From: Bryobacteraceae bacterium
GTDB taxonomy: Bacteria; Acidobacteriota; Terriglobia; Bryobacterales; Bryobacteraceae
Assembly: GCA_025056455.1 (NCBI GenBank)
Contig: JANWVY010000004.1
Coordinates: forward strand, 248,001 to 312,000
Direction of reading: 5' to 3'
Length of the DNA: 64,000 nt
Under the pieces are notes generated by a model. That model was not told where the DNA came from. It was given only the letters and a program-made list of their open reading frames with translations, and made no database searches. Position numbers and translations under genes: made by a program. Below are positions 1 through 9,186 of the stretch, one piece after another. Position 1 is the first letter of the stretch. Each line of letters begins with the position of its first letter.

Positions 1-2
1 AT

Positions 3-125
3 GATGTGAACAGGTCGTACTCGAAAAGCCGGAATTCGCCTTACCATGGTCGTGAGTTCGTCGGCGGACCCGTGGCAACGATTGTTGGTGGCAAATTCGT
101 GTGGCGGCGCGACCAGGAGGTCTAA
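3..125 (+). CDS. pyrC: dihydroorotase C-terminus (partial, 5' end outside window)
   Basis: An open frame enters from the left edge and stops at TAA 123-125. Its roughly 40 residues contain SKSRNSPYHG followed by GGPVATIVGGKFVW. This matches the C-terminal pattern of dihydroorotases and related cyclic amidohydrolases (S-R-N-[ST]-P-[FY]-x-G, then G-x-x-x-x-T-[IV]-x-G-x-x-[VW]). In the family this segment closes the small beta-sandwich domain, and the enzyme makes dihydroorotate in pyrimidine synthesis. The catalytic barrel lies outside the window, so an allantoinase or hydantoinase relative cannot be excluded. The last codons hold the AGGAGG that serves the next gene, so the two are probably cotranscribed. 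Confidence 0.6.
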   Translation, partial: DVNRSYSKSRNSPYHGREFVGGPVATIVGGKFVWRRDQEV

Positions 126-130
126 AAACG

Positions 131-2851
131 GTGTTGGGCTCCCCTACGACGCTGGTTATCCTTCTCTTGCTGCTCTTCGGCTTAGGCAGCGTGAGAAAAA
201 TCGCCGGATGGATTCTCGACTACCAGTGGTGGAAGGAAGTCGGGCAGCTCGAGACCCTGCTCAACACCATCACTTACGGGGTTACGCCCGTTGTTTTGGC
301 CGGGATTGTCGCGTTCGCCTTGTTTTGGGCGGCTCATGCGCGCGGCATGAAAGCTGCAGGGACGAGTCTGCGCCGCCATCCCGGATATAGCCGCATTGCC
401 AACTTAGCCTTGCTTGTTCTGGCTTACATCGTGGCGTCGGCAAGCGTGGACCCTTGGACTGCCGTACTTTATTTCGGCGGCGCGCAACTTGCGGCGGATT
501 CCAGCGCCTGGCGAGATCCTGTCTTTCAGCATCCGCTTGCCTTTTATCTGTTCCAGCTTCCCTTCTACCGACTGCTGCTACGCGTCCTGCTCGTCGTATC
601 TCTCGTCAGTGGGTTGATTTTTCTCCTCACGCGACTGTTGTGGAGCGCGCGCCTGCGCGGCCCCATCATTACTGAAGCTGGCGGCATCGAGTTTGAGGAA
701 CTGGAGTGGAGGTCAGGGCTCGACGCGACATTTTTACGCGCGGCCGGGGCTGTGTTTTTGCTCGCCCTGGCCGTAGAACGCTGGTTGAGCCGTTATGCTC
801 TGCTGACAACAGACCACCAGTTTATGGTGGGCATTGACTTTGTCGATGAGCGCGTGCGCCTGCCCCTGCTTCTACTGGGCGCTGGCGCTTGCCTGGCCGC
901 AGCCCTGTTGCTGTGGTTGCGGAAGTGGGGGTTCGCCCTAGCGGCAGTGGTTCTTCCTGTCGTTTTGGGCGCTGTGCTACCGATTTTGGTCCAAGCCATT
1001 TACGTGCGCCCCAACGAAATCTCTATCCAGCGCCCTTATATCGAGCGTCATATCCAGGCCACGCGTGCGGCCTTCGGTTTAGACCGTCGGAGTAAAGAGG
1101 TCGAATACAAAGCCAAGCTCGAGGCGCCGGTTGATCCCGTCAAAAACAAGCTTCTCTTTGACAACGTCCGGCTGTGGGACTGGCGCGCGTTTCACGACAC
1201 GGTGACCCAAATTCAAGCCCTCCGGCCCTATTACGTTTTCAAAGATACGGATGTCGATCGCTACCGTATCGACGGACAATTGCGCCAGGTCATGCTGACC
1301 CCACGCGAGCTGGACGTCTCGCAATTGAGCGCGGATGCGCGTTCGCGCTGGATGAATCCACATTTCATTTACACCCATGGCTACGGCCTAGTGATGGCGG
1401 AAGCCAGCCGGATCACGTCGGATGGTTTGCCAGTTCTGTTTATTCAAAATGCCCCGCCGGAGGTGAAGACCACGAGTTTGAAGCTCACGCGTCCGGAGAT
1501 CTACTACGGCGAACAAGTGCATGAGCCGGTTTTTGTCCGGACTGGTCAGCAGGAATTCAACTACCCCTCGGGCTCGGAGAACGTCCATACGCGTTATGAA
1601 GGCAAGGGCGGTTTCCCCATTTCCGCTTTCCCCATGCGCCTAGCCGCTGCTCTCGCGCGGGCTGACTGGAATATCGTGCTGACCGGCTTCCTGACGTCTG
1701 AAAGCCGCATGATGTTGCGCCGCAACGTCCGGGAGCGGGTGACTGAACTCGCGGAGTTTCTCATTTGGGAGAACGACCCCTACCTGGTCATCACCGAAGA
1801 CGGCCGCCTTGTGTGGATCATCGATGGATACACGGCTTCTGACGCCCACCCCTACTCGCGCCACGTTGGTATCCAGGGCGGCCCGCGCTTGAACTATATC
1901 CGCAACTCCGTAAAAGCGACCGTAGACGCCTACGACGGTTCCGTGATCTTCTACGTGTTTGATCCCTCGGATCCTATCATTCAGGCCTATTGGAAGCTCT
2001 TCCCAAAACTGTTTCAACCCGAATCTCAGATGCCGGCCGACTTGCGCGCGCATGCCCGCTATCCCGAATTTTTGTTTCGCATTCAAGCCGAGATGTACCG
2101 CAATTTCCATATGCGCGACCCTGAGGCTTTCTATAACAAGGAAGACTCTTGGGACATCGCGCGCAGCCTAGTTTCGCGGGACGGGCGTCCTGAATCCGTG
2201 ACGCCAACTTATGTCGTCGCAACCCTGCCGGGAGAAACCAAGCCCGAATTTCTCCTCATGATCCCCTTCACGCCTCGCAACAAGGACAACTTGATTGGCA
2301 TTATGGTGGCGCGCTGCGATGGCGAGAAACTCGGTGAGCTAGTCTTTTTGCAGCTCTCCAAACAAGAGTTGATTTTTGGGCCCATGCAAATCGACGCCCG
2401 CATCAATCAGGATCAGAACATCTCGAAGGATCTGTCCTTGTGGAATCAACAAGGCTCTCAAGTCTTGCGCGGTCAAATGTTGGTGCTTCCTGTCGACGGA
2501 ACTTTCGTCTACATCGAACCCATTTACATTCAGGCTTCAGAAGCTCGGATGCCACAGCTTAAGAAGGTGGCGGTCGCTCTCGGGAATAATTTGATTTACG
2601 CCGACACCTACGAACAGGCTCTTGCCGAGCTCACCCGCTTGCGCCCCCAAACCCCAGTTGAAGTTACTCAGATGGCGCCGCCCGCGCCGGTTCCCTCAGC
2701 GCCGGCGCCAGTTTCCCCCTCGTCTGATGCCGAACGGCGTTTGGATCAAATCCGGCGTCACATGCAGCGCTACCGAGAACTTGCTTCTCAGGGCAAGTGG
2801 GCAGAGGCCGGCAGAGAGTTAGAAGCGCTCGAAGCAGCCGCCAAACGTTGA
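131..2851 (+). CDS. UPF0182 family integral membrane protein
   Basis: The 906-residue protein has several hydrophobic segments in its first ~300 residues. A large soluble part follows (FGLDR, KNKLLFDNVRLWDW, ALRPYYVFKDTDVDRY, GGPRLNYIRNSVKATVDAYDG), the hallmark of UPF0182/COG1615 proteins, which are usually 900-1000 aa. The C-terminus is a Pro/Ala-rich linker and a short charged helix. I start it at GTG 131 because AGGAGG at 115-120 lies 10 nt upstream. A more upstream in-frame GTG at 101 would place that SD inside the gene. The biochemical function of the family is unknown. The SD lies within the last codons of the preceding dihydroorotase-like gene, implying coupling. Confidence 0.93.
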   Translation: MLGSPTTLVILLLLLFGLGSVRKIAGWILDYQWWKEVGQLETLLNTITYGVTPVVLAGIVAFALFWAAHARGMKAAGTSLRRHPGYSRIANLALLVLAYIVASASVDPWTAVLYFGGAQLAADSSAWRDPVFQHPLAFYLFQLPFYRLLLRVLLVVSLVSGLIFLLTRLLWSARLRGPIITEAGGIEFEELEWRSGLDATFLRAAGAVFLLALAVERWLSRYALLTTDHQFMVGIDFVDERVRLPLLLLGAGACLAAALLLWLRKWGFALAAVVLPVVLGAVLPILVQAIYVRPNEISIQRPYIERHIQATRAAFGLDRRSKEVEYKAKLEAPVDPVKNKLLFDNVRLWDWRAFHDTVTQIQALRPYYVFKDTDVDRYRIDGQLRQVMLTPRELDVSQLSADARSRWMNPHFIYTHGYGLVMAEASRITSDGLPVLFIQNAPPEVKTTSLKLTRPEIYYGEQVHEPVFVRTGQQEFNYPSGSENVHTRYEGKGGFPISAFPMRLAAALARADWNIVLTGFLTSESRMMLRRNVRERVTELAEFLIWENDPYLVITEDGRLVWIIDGYTASDAHPYSRHVGIQGGPRLNYIRNSVKATVDAYDGSVIFYVFDPSDPIIQAYWKLFPKLFQPESQMPADLRAHARYPEFLFRIQAEMYRNFHMRDPEAFYNKEDSWDIARSLVSRDGRPESVTPTYVVATLPGETKPEFLLMIPFTPRNKDNLIGIMVARCDGEKLGELVFLQLSKQELIFGPMQIDARINQDQNISKDLSLWNQQGSQVLRGQMLVLPVDGTFVYIEPIYIQASEARMPQLKKVAVALGNNLIYADTYEQALAELTRLRPQTPVEVTQMAPPAPVPSAPAPVSPSSDAERRLDQIRRHMQRYRELASQGKWAEAGRELEALEAAAKR

Positions 2852-2935
2852 GACCGCTTTCCTCTCACAAGATGCGGCTCTGGCCGGGATGCTGCGAGCG
2901 GCCCCTTCCTCGTGTCCCTGCTTTGCCATTTGCCC

Positions 2936-3820
2936 TTAGCCCGAGGCGGCTTCCCGTTCGGAATCGGATAGCAAAAAGGCTTTGGCTTCGGCCAAAAATA
3001 TTTCGAGTTGATCGTGATGTAGCCAGTGTCCGGCTTGGGGCACCCGGACCATGCGGTAATTTTTTAAGGTCTCGGTGCGCCCGTCTTTTTCTGGGTCTGG
3101 CGCCCAGCTTTCCATGCCCCAAAAAATGAGCACGGGACAGGTAATTTTGCCGATGATCTGCTTAAAATCTTCGAGACTATTGCCGAAGGGCGCAAGCAGG
3201 CGAGCGTAGTTGTCAAATTTCCAGATCAGCGAGCCATCGGATTGCCAGTTGGTGCCATGGAGAGTCAAATGCCGCGCCACGTCCTCCCGGAGGTGCGGGT
3301 TGGCCTCCTTCATCCGCGCCACGGCCGAGTCCAGATCGGGATAGGTGCGCGGGTCTCGCTGCTCCGTCTTGCGAACAGCTTCAATCCAGCCTCGCAGCCG
3401 CTCATCGGCCGGCTTATCATATTTGCTTCCGGGCGGGAATCCCATGCCCTCAATCGTGATGACTTTTTTCACACGATCTGGGTAGATGCCGGCATAAACC
3501 AGGGCGATAATGCCGCCCAGCGAGTGGCCAGTCAAGTAGAGGGGAAAATCGTCGATGATGTCCGCCAGCGCCGATACGTCCAGAACATGCTCGGCCACGC
3601 TATACAGCGCTCCAGGAGCCCAGGCGCTGTTCCCATGCCCTCGGAGGTCAAGCGCATAAACATGAAAGTGCTCGCGCAGCGAGCGGGCCACCCAATCCCA
3701 ACTCCGAGCGTGATCCAAGCCGCCGTGAACCAGCAGCAGCGAGGGTTTGCCATCCCCGCCATAGTCCCAAAACTGAAGTTTTAAACGGTGCGAATAAAAA
3801 TAGTGGGAAACGGGCTCCAT
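2936..3820 (-). CDS. alpha/beta-fold hydrolase
   Basis: A 294-residue protein with no signal peptide. It shows the alpha/beta hydrolase order: oxyanion-region HGG (LLVHGGLDHARSW), DLRGHGNS, nucleophile elbow GHSLGG, a cap region, a late acid strand (PVLIFWGMESW) and a C-terminal His (VPQAGHWLHHDQ). Ser in GHSLGG and His in GHW are the likely catalytic residues. The length is normal for epoxide hydrolase, haloalkane dehalogenase or esterase relatives, and the substrate cannot be read from sequence. Its ATG follows the stop codon of the upstream M28 peptidase directly, with no intervening base, so translation is probably coupled. It converges on the UPF0182 gene with an 84-bp gap that holds nothing recognisable. 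Confidence 0.9.
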   Translation of the reverse strand: MEPVSHYFYSHRLKLQFWDYGGDGKPSLLLVHGGLDHARSWDWVARSLREHFHVYALDLRGHGNSAWAPGALYSVAEHVLDVSALADIIDDFPLYLTGHSLGGIIALVYAGIYPDRVKKVITIEGMGFPPGSKYDKPADERLRGWIEAVRKTEQRDPRTYPDLDSAVARMKEANPHLREDVARHLTLHGTNWQSDGSLIWKFDNYARLLAPFGNSLEDFKQIIGKITCPVLIFWGMESWAPDPEKDGRTETLKNYRMVRVPQAGHWLHHDQLEIFLAEAKAFLLSDSEREAASG

Positions 3821-5437
3821 TCACCGAACTCCGCTCTTTTGCCGCGCCGGGAGAAATTCATCGCCCGGCCGCCAGGTGGGCATCTTTTCGCTGTTGGCGA
3901 CATCCAGACCGATGGTGAACCCAAACTTGGCAAGCTCCTCTAAACCGGAAAAATCCCAGGATTCCTGATATTCATCCGAGGGCTGATGATAGTGTTTCGC
4001 CGTATACTCCCGGATCAAATTGAGGCCCCAGTCGGCAGGTTTGCCAGCGAAGCTCGTGCCCATGCTGATGGAAAAAGCGGGGATCCCAGCGCGAGCAAAG
4101 GCGAAGTGATCCGAGCGATAGTAGGAGCCGCTCTCCGGCCGGGGATCTGGCGCGAGGGTCAGCCCGAAGCGCTGGGCGACGTTCTGAACTGTCGTCCACA
4201 CTGTGGTGCGCTCGGCGCCATTCACCACGACGTCGGTTGTCCGGCCATAGGGGAAGAAGGCGTCAAAATTCAGATTGAGCGCCGTTTTGTGAGCGGGGAC
4301 GGCCGGGTGAGCAGCATAATAGTGTGCTCCCCGCAGCCCGTTCTCTTCTGCCGTGACAAAAAGGAAAATCGCACTGCGCCGGGGCTTGACTTCGAGCGTT
4401 TGCCAAGCGCGCGCGATCTCAAGCACCATAGCGCATCCCGTGGCATTGTCTACGGCGCCATTGAAGATGCCATCGGGCGCCAGCGAACGGTTGACGCCAA
4501 GGTGATCCCAGTGGGCCGTGAACACGACCGCCTCGTCCTTCTTGCGCGGATCGCTCCCAGGACTGGCGCCCAGTACGTTCTGCGACTCCACCATGCGGAT
4601 CTTAGCCGGAAAACGCCCCCGGAAGCGCACGCCGAGCGGAATAGCTTCAAATCCCCGGTTGCCCGCAGCCTGGAGCATTTCTGCTGCTGTTTTTCCCACT
4701 GCCGAAAAAATCCGGTCACCCATTGCTTCCGTGATCCAACCCGCAAAGGTGAGAGCGGACTGGCCAGCCTCCAAGCGCACCTGCATGTCTTCGCGTCCCC
4801 AGGAAGTTTTCACAACATCCCAGCCGTAGCTAGCCGTTGGCGTCGTGTGCACGATGATCGCCGCCGTCGCTCCCCGTCTGGCCGCCTCCTCATACTTGTA
4901 AGTCCAGCGACCATAGTAGGTGAGCGCCTTGCCGGCAAAGAAGGCCGGGTCTTGCGACGGTGGCTCTCCCGTGAAAAGAACCACCACTTTGCCACGCACG
5001 TCCACCCCCTTATAATCGTCCCAGCCAAACTCCGGCGCCGAGATGCCATGGCCCACAAAAACCGCCTCCGCGTCGAGGGATGCCTGCTCGGTTTGTTGAA
5101 GGGTGTAGCCAACGAAATCCGTCAACCAGCGAAAGCGGACTTTGAAGTTAGCCACGTCGGCTTCGAGTTCTGAAGTCTCGAGCGGCTGCACTCCAACGAG
5201 CGGCACGCGCTGGAAGTAGGATCCGTTTTCGCCCGCGGGCTGTAAACCAGCAAGAGCCAGCTGCGCGGCGAGATACTCGGCCGCAAGCTCTCCGCCGCGA
5301 GCCCCCACGCCGCGACCCTCCAACAAGTCGCTCGCCAGAAACTTAACGTGCGCCCGGATGCGCGATCCTCGGATTTCTTGCGCCGGCGCTAGAGCCGGCA
5401 CCGCAAAAACCGCGGCTAGTGTAAACAGTCTGAGCAT
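3821..5437 (-). CDS. secreted M28 family metallopeptidase with PA domain
   Basis: A 538-residue exported aminopeptidase-like protein. The start at 5437 gives a signal peptide (MLRLFTLAAVFAVPALAPAQ); a longer in-frame start would add 18 residues of unlikely N-terminus. Residues ~100-250 resemble a protease-associated insert. The M28 dinuclear zinc motifs follow in order: HWDHLG, VDNATG, the EE of TAEENGLRGAHYY, LNFDAF, and SDHFAFARAGIPA. Family members release N-terminal amino acids or act on glutamate-containing peptides in the periplasm or outside the cell. It is the middle gene of a minus-strand group ending in an alpha/beta hydrolase whose ATG abuts this stop. A TACACT hexamer lies 10 nt before the ATG. 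Confidence 0.92.
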   Translation of the reverse strand: MLRLFTLAAVFAVPALAPAQEIRGSRIRAHVKFLASDLLEGRGVGARGGELAAEYLAAQLALAGLQPAGENGSYFQRVPLVGVQPLETSELEADVANFKVRFRWLTDFVGYTLQQTEQASLDAEAVFVGHGISAPEFGWDDYKGVDVRGKVVVLFTGEPPSQDPAFFAGKALTYYGRWTYKYEEAARRGATAAIIVHTTPTASYGWDVVKTSWGREDMQVRLEAGQSALTFAGWITEAMGDRIFSAVGKTAAEMLQAAGNRGFEAIPLGVRFRGRFPAKIRMVESQNVLGASPGSDPRKKDEAVVFTAHWDHLGVNRSLAPDGIFNGAVDNATGCAMVLEIARAWQTLEVKPRRSAIFLFVTAEENGLRGAHYYAAHPAVPAHKTALNLNFDAFFPYGRTTDVVVNGAERTTVWTTVQNVAQRFGLTLAPDPRPESGSYYRSDHFAFARAGIPAFSISMGTSFAGKPADWGLNLIREYTAKHYHQPSDEYQESWDFSGLEELAKFGFTIGLDVANSEKMPTWRPGDEFLPARQKSGVR

Positions 5438-5557
5438 TCTTCTTTTGAGTGTATCGGCTTTCAGACAAACCGCCGGCGCATGGGGGCCCAAGCGGGCGCT
5501 TTCGGCCTGCCTTGGCTCCAGCTAGGGCCGACTTGACGAGGCTAGCCGGCCCCGGAC

Positions 5558-6430
5558 TCAACTTTTGATCAAAGCAAAAGCCTTCTGCATCGCTTCTAGC
5601 GTGGTTGACAAGATTTGATCTTTGGGCAGCTGGCGCAAGGCGGCATTGAAGGGTTCCGGACGAACCGGACCATCGTATTCCATACGATACAGAGCGTTAA
5701 GAAAGGCCCCCACATCAATTACTCCGGTTGCGCACGGCAGCTCGCGCTGGTTGTCAACCTGCTGGTCGATGGAAAGCCCGCGCGGCGCATCGTTCAAATC
5801 AACGGAAACAACTTGGGCGTTGGAGAGGGTTTCAAGATCCGCCACGGACTCCTTCGCTGTGTACCAGTGCCAGCTGTCCAAGACAAAACCCACGTTCTTG
5901 CGCCCCAGAGCGGCGATCAGCTCCTTGGTTTCCGCTAGGGTGTGAATAAAGGGGTAGCGCTGCGCAGACCAGCTTAGCTTCGGCCCCACATATTCCAAAC
6001 CCAGGCGCAATCCGTGATCCTCCAGGATTTGGGCTACGGCGCCCAGCCGTCGCACATGCTGGTCGAAATTCTGCCGGTAGGTCAGCGTATCGTGCGTGGG
6101 GCGGATCCAGGTTCCCACACGCGTCACGCCAGCGACCTGAAGGGCCCGGGCATGCTTCGGCAACATCTTCAGGCCTTCCTGGAATTGCTCCTCGCTCTGT
6201 CGAAACTCAACTGGGAGTCCCGCCGCCGCCCACTGTAAGGACAAAGACTGAACGTGATCGGCAGTCTTGCGAATCTCGCTTTCGGAAAGCGTGCTCAGGT
6301 AGGTTGCAAATGGCTCCACGGACTCGTAGCCGTAGTAGTGGGCGAGTTCAATCGCCTCAGCTTGCGTCGCCTTCACGCCAATCGAGCCCGGAGTGAGCGC
6401 GATCGTCATCTTGCGCGATTTTTGCGACAT
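5558..6430 (-). CDS. sugar phosphate isomerase/epimerase family protein (TIM barrel)
   Basis: A 290-residue cytoplasmic protein resembling the xylose-isomerase-like TIM barrel family (AP endonuclease family 2). It has barrel strands with acidic metal-binding candidates: LGLEYVG, GFVLDSWHWYT, VSVDLNDAPRG and GPVRPEPFN. In this family Glu, Asp, His and Glu bind a divalent metal for ketose/aldose interconversion or inosose dehydration, but the substrate is not predictable here. An early stretch (ALTPGSIGV, ELAHYYGYESVEPF) fits the first strand and helix. GGAGG precedes the ATG, and TAAGATGG lies nine bases further upstream, so leadered or near-leaderless initiation are both possible. It lies about 120 bp upstream of the M28 gene on the same strand. 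Confidence 0.85.
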   Translation of the reverse strand: MSQKSRKMTIALTPGSIGVKATQAEAIELAHYYGYESVEPFATYLSTLSESEIRKTADHVQSLSLQWAAAGLPVEFRQSEEQFQEGLKMLPKHARALQVAGVTRVGTWIRPTHDTLTYRQNFDQHVRRLGAVAQILEDHGLRLGLEYVGPKLSWSAQRYPFIHTLAETKELIAALGRKNVGFVLDSWHWYTAKESVADLETLSNAQVVSVDLNDAPRGLSIDQQVDNQRELPCATGVIDVGAFLNALYRMEYDGPVRPEPFNAALRQLPKDQILSTTLEAMQKAFALIKS

Positions 6431-6520
6431 TTGGCCTCCATCTTAGATCACGGGGATTCGTGAAATCCAGCCCCCGCATCTCTTACCATAAAAGAACGCA
6501 TCCTCTGGCCTAGGAAAGCC

Positions 6521-9040
6521 ATGCTCAAGCAATTGGTCCTTTTTTTCGCCACCTACTTTTTTGTCCTTGCGCCGGGGTTAGTGGCACAGCGTGAGGCGCC
6601 CGCTTCAAACGAGATCCTTCAGTCCCTGCGACGGTTGAATACCTTAGGCAGCGTTTTGATGATCGCCGCACATCCCGACGATGAAAACACGAATTTACTG
6701 GCTTATTATGCGCTGGGCCGCCATCTGCGCACCGGCTACTTGTCGCTGACCCGAGGTGAGGGCGGGCAAAACTTGATTGGTCCCGAACAGGGTGAGCTCA
6801 TGGGAGTTATCCGCACACAAGAACTGCTCATGGCCAGGCGCGTCGACGGGGCCGAACAGTTCTTCACGCGGGCCGTGGACTTTGGCTTCTCGAAAACTGC
6901 CGAAGAGACGCTCGCCAAATGGGGGCGCGAACGAGTTCTTGCCGATGTTGTTTGGGTGATCCGGAGCTTTCGGCCCGACATCCTGATTTTGCGTTTTTCC
7001 GGCACGCCCCGGGACGGTCATGGGCACCACCAGAGTTCGGCCATCCTAGGCAAAGAGGCTTATTTCGCCGCGGCCGACCCAGGCCGATTCCCCGAACAAC
7101 TGAAGTATGTGCAACCGTGGAAGGCCAAGCGCGTGCTATTTAACACCTTCGCCTTCACTCCGGATCAGGAGCGGGCCAGCGCCAAGCTCGCAAACCGCCT
7201 CGAGATCGACGCGGGCGAATTCAACCCTTTGCTGGGCCGGTCTTACGGAGAAATTGCGGGCATTAGTCGTAGCCAGCACGCAAGCCAGGGTATGGGATCC
7301 GCTCAGCGCCGGGGCTCCATCAAAAATCACCTCGTGGTGGTAGCTGGAGATGCCGCAACGCGAGACCCTTTGGAGGGCGTCGATACGAGCTGGGGCCGGC
7401 TTCCGGGGGGTGCGGCCGTCGGGGAGATGCTGAAACAAGCGGAGCAGATGTTCCGCCCCGCTGAGCCTCAAGCCATAGCGCCACTGCTGTTAAAAGCACG
7501 TCCCCGGGTGGCCGCAATCGAACATCCGGATGCGAAACGTAAATTGGATGAGCTCGATGAATTGCTGGTGCAGTGCTTAGGCATTTGGGCCGATGCCTCC
7601 GTGGACCGCTGGTTAGTCACGCCTGGATCCACCGTCCGCGTGCAGACCACCGTCGTGCAGCGGATGCCCGCCCCGGTAGAATTTCTCGGCGTAGAATTTA
7701 ACGGCGTTACCGCTTTGCCCAAAATTGAAACCCAACCAAACAAACTCGTCGTGAACGAACCTCTCCAAAACCGGGTGGAGTGGATGATGCCAGCCACCGC
7801 TGGCTACACGCAGCCTTTTTGGCTTGCCCGGCCCCGCGACGGCTGGCTGTACGGCGTTGAAGACCCGCGGTGGATCGGCATGGCCGAAAACCCCCCGCCA
7901 GTCACCGCTCGTTTCCGCTTCCGGATGAATGGGATCGAGTTTTTCGCAACTCGCGCGGTGTCTCACCGCTATGTCGACAGCGTGCTCGGCGAGCGTACCC
8001 GACCCCTCGTCATTGGTCCCCCAGTCGTGGTCGAGCTTCGCGATCCCGTGATTCTCTTTCCTTCTGCCTCGGGCCGGCGGGTGGATGTGCTGGTGCGCGC
8101 CAATCAGCCCCCGGTTTCCGGGGTTGTGAAATTACGCCTGTCGAAAGATTGGAAGGTACAACCTGCCGAGCAGACTTTCGAGCTGACCGAGAGCGGTCAG
8201 CAGGCCACGGTTTCCTTTCAAATCACGCCCCCCGCCTCGGAAGTCATTACCGAGCTTCAGGCAGTCGCCCTGGTTCAAGGGCGCGAATATGGCCAGGGCA
8301 TGCGCACCGTCTCCTATCCTCACATTCCGCCGCAAACCGTTTTCCCCGCTGCTTCCGCCAAACTGGTTCGGGCTGAGATCCGCACCTTGTCTCAAAACAT
8401 TGGCTATGTAATGGGTTCTGGCGACGAAATTCCGGACGCTCTGCGCCAGATTGGCCTGCAAGTCGTTTTATTCAGCGATGCGGATTTGGCTTCCATCGAC
8501 CTGTCGAAGTTCGACGCCATTGTGACGGGCGTACGGGCGTTCAACACGCGCGCGGCCTTGCGCGCAAATTTTCAGCGCTTGCTCGATTACGTCGAACAGG
8601 GCGGTACGCTCGTCGTCCAGTACAACGTCCTCGAGGGTTTTCCAGGACGCGAATCGCGCGATCCCATTAAGAGGCTGGGCCCGTATCCAATTCAGTTGAG
8701 CCGGGACCGCGTGACACAAGAAGATTCACCCATCCAAATTCCCAACCCCAACCACCCCTTATTGCGAACGCCGAATCCCATCTCGGTGCGGGACTTTGAC
8801 GGCTGGATTCAGGAACGCGGACTTTACTTCCCAAAAGAATTTGACCCTCGTTATGAAAGCCTTTTTGCAGCCAAGGATCCGGGTGAAGAGTGGTTGCCAG
8901 GAGGAATGCTCTACACGCGATACGGCAAAGGCGCTTACATCTTCACCGCCTATTCCTGGTTTCGCCAGCTCCCAGCGGGTGTGCCGGGAGCGTATCGCAT
9001 CTTCGCAAACTTGATCAGCGCAGGAAGAGCCAGGCAGTGA
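6521..9040 (+). CDS. exported PIG-L family deacetylase with C-terminal ThuA/GATase-like region
   Basis: An 839-residue protein with an N-terminal signal peptide. Next comes a PIG-L/LmbE zinc deacetylase domain: IAAHPDDEN (zinc ligands His, Asp, Asp), LTRGEGGQN, and GHGHHQSS (third zinc His). The family removes acetyl groups from GlcNAc-type amino sugars. The middle carries beta-rich NPCBM/Ig-like segments. The last ~220 residues (FDAIVTGVRAFNTR, GGTLVVQYNV, GKGAYIFTAYSWFRQLPAG) look like a ThuA/glutamine-amidotransferase-like fold. An SD-like AGGAAAG precedes the ATG. It ends in a GTGA overlap with a 49-residue membrane protein and then a symporter, suggesting an export-cleave-import module. 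Substrate identity is inference. Confidence 0.93.
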   Translation: MLKQLVLFFATYFFVLAPGLVAQREAPASNEILQSLRRLNTLGSVLMIAAHPDDENTNLLAYYALGRHLRTGYLSLTRGEGGQNLIGPEQGELMGVIRTQELLMARRVDGAEQFFTRAVDFGFSKTAEETLAKWGRERVLADVVWVIRSFRPDILILRFSGTPRDGHGHHQSSAILGKEAYFAAADPGRFPEQLKYVQPWKAKRVLFNTFAFTPDQERASAKLANRLEIDAGEFNPLLGRSYGEIAGISRSQHASQGMGSAQRRGSIKNHLVVVAGDAATRDPLEGVDTSWGRLPGGAAVGEMLKQAEQMFRPAEPQAIAPLLLKARPRVAAIEHPDAKRKLDELDELLVQCLGIWADASVDRWLVTPGSTVRVQTTVVQRMPAPVEFLGVEFNGVTALPKIETQPNKLVVNEPLQNRVEWMMPATAGYTQPFWLARPRDGWLYGVEDPRWIGMAENPPPVTARFRFRMNGIEFFATRAVSHRYVDSVLGERTRPLVIGPPVVVELRDPVILFPSASGRRVDVLVRANQPPVSGVVKLRLSKDWKVQPAEQTFELTESGQQATVSFQITPPASEVITELQAVALVQGREYGQGMRTVSYPHIPPQTVFPAASAKLVRAEIRTLSQNIGYVMGSGDEIPDALRQIGLQVVLFSDADLASIDLSKFDAIVTGVRAFNTRAALRANFQRLLDYVEQGGTLVVQYNVLEGFPGRESRDPIKRLGPYPIQLSRDRVTQEDSPIQIPNPNHPLLRTPNPISVRDFDGWIQERGLYFPKEFDPRYESLFAAKDPGEEWLPGGMLYTRYGKGAYIFTAYSWFRQLPAGVPGAYRIFANLISAGRARQ

Positions 9041-9186
9041 CCAAGCGCGAAATCAGGTCGGAAGAGCCCCCGCCCCTTGGCGGCGACTGGTTCACCCTCT
9101 ACGCCCTCGTTGTGCTCTATCTCCTGGTCCTCATCGCTCTGTTCGCCTGGTTCACCCAGGCCAATACACCCGAGGCCACCCCATGA
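9037..9186 (+). CDS. small membrane protein, likely symporter small accessory subunit
   Basis: A 49-residue protein. Its GTG start overlaps the stop of the deacetylase (GTGA), and its stop overlaps the ATG of the sodium:solute symporter (ATGA). It has a charged N-terminus (TKREIRSEEPPP), then GGDWFTLYALVVLYLLVLIA with one hydrophobic helix, and a short polar tail. Small one-helix partners of sodium:solute symporters are known in several lineages. The double overlap and topology support that reading. I do not see a specific family motif, so assignment rests on context. Automated callers would easily miss it because of its size and GTG start. Confidence 0.75.
   Translation: MTKREIRSEEPPPLGGDWFTLYALVVLYLLVLIALFAWFTQANTPEATP

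Noticed and set aside
101-130. GTG 101 as the start of the UPF0182 gene
   Set aside because: AGGAGG at 115-120 lies 10 nt before GTG 131, whereas nothing precedes 101.
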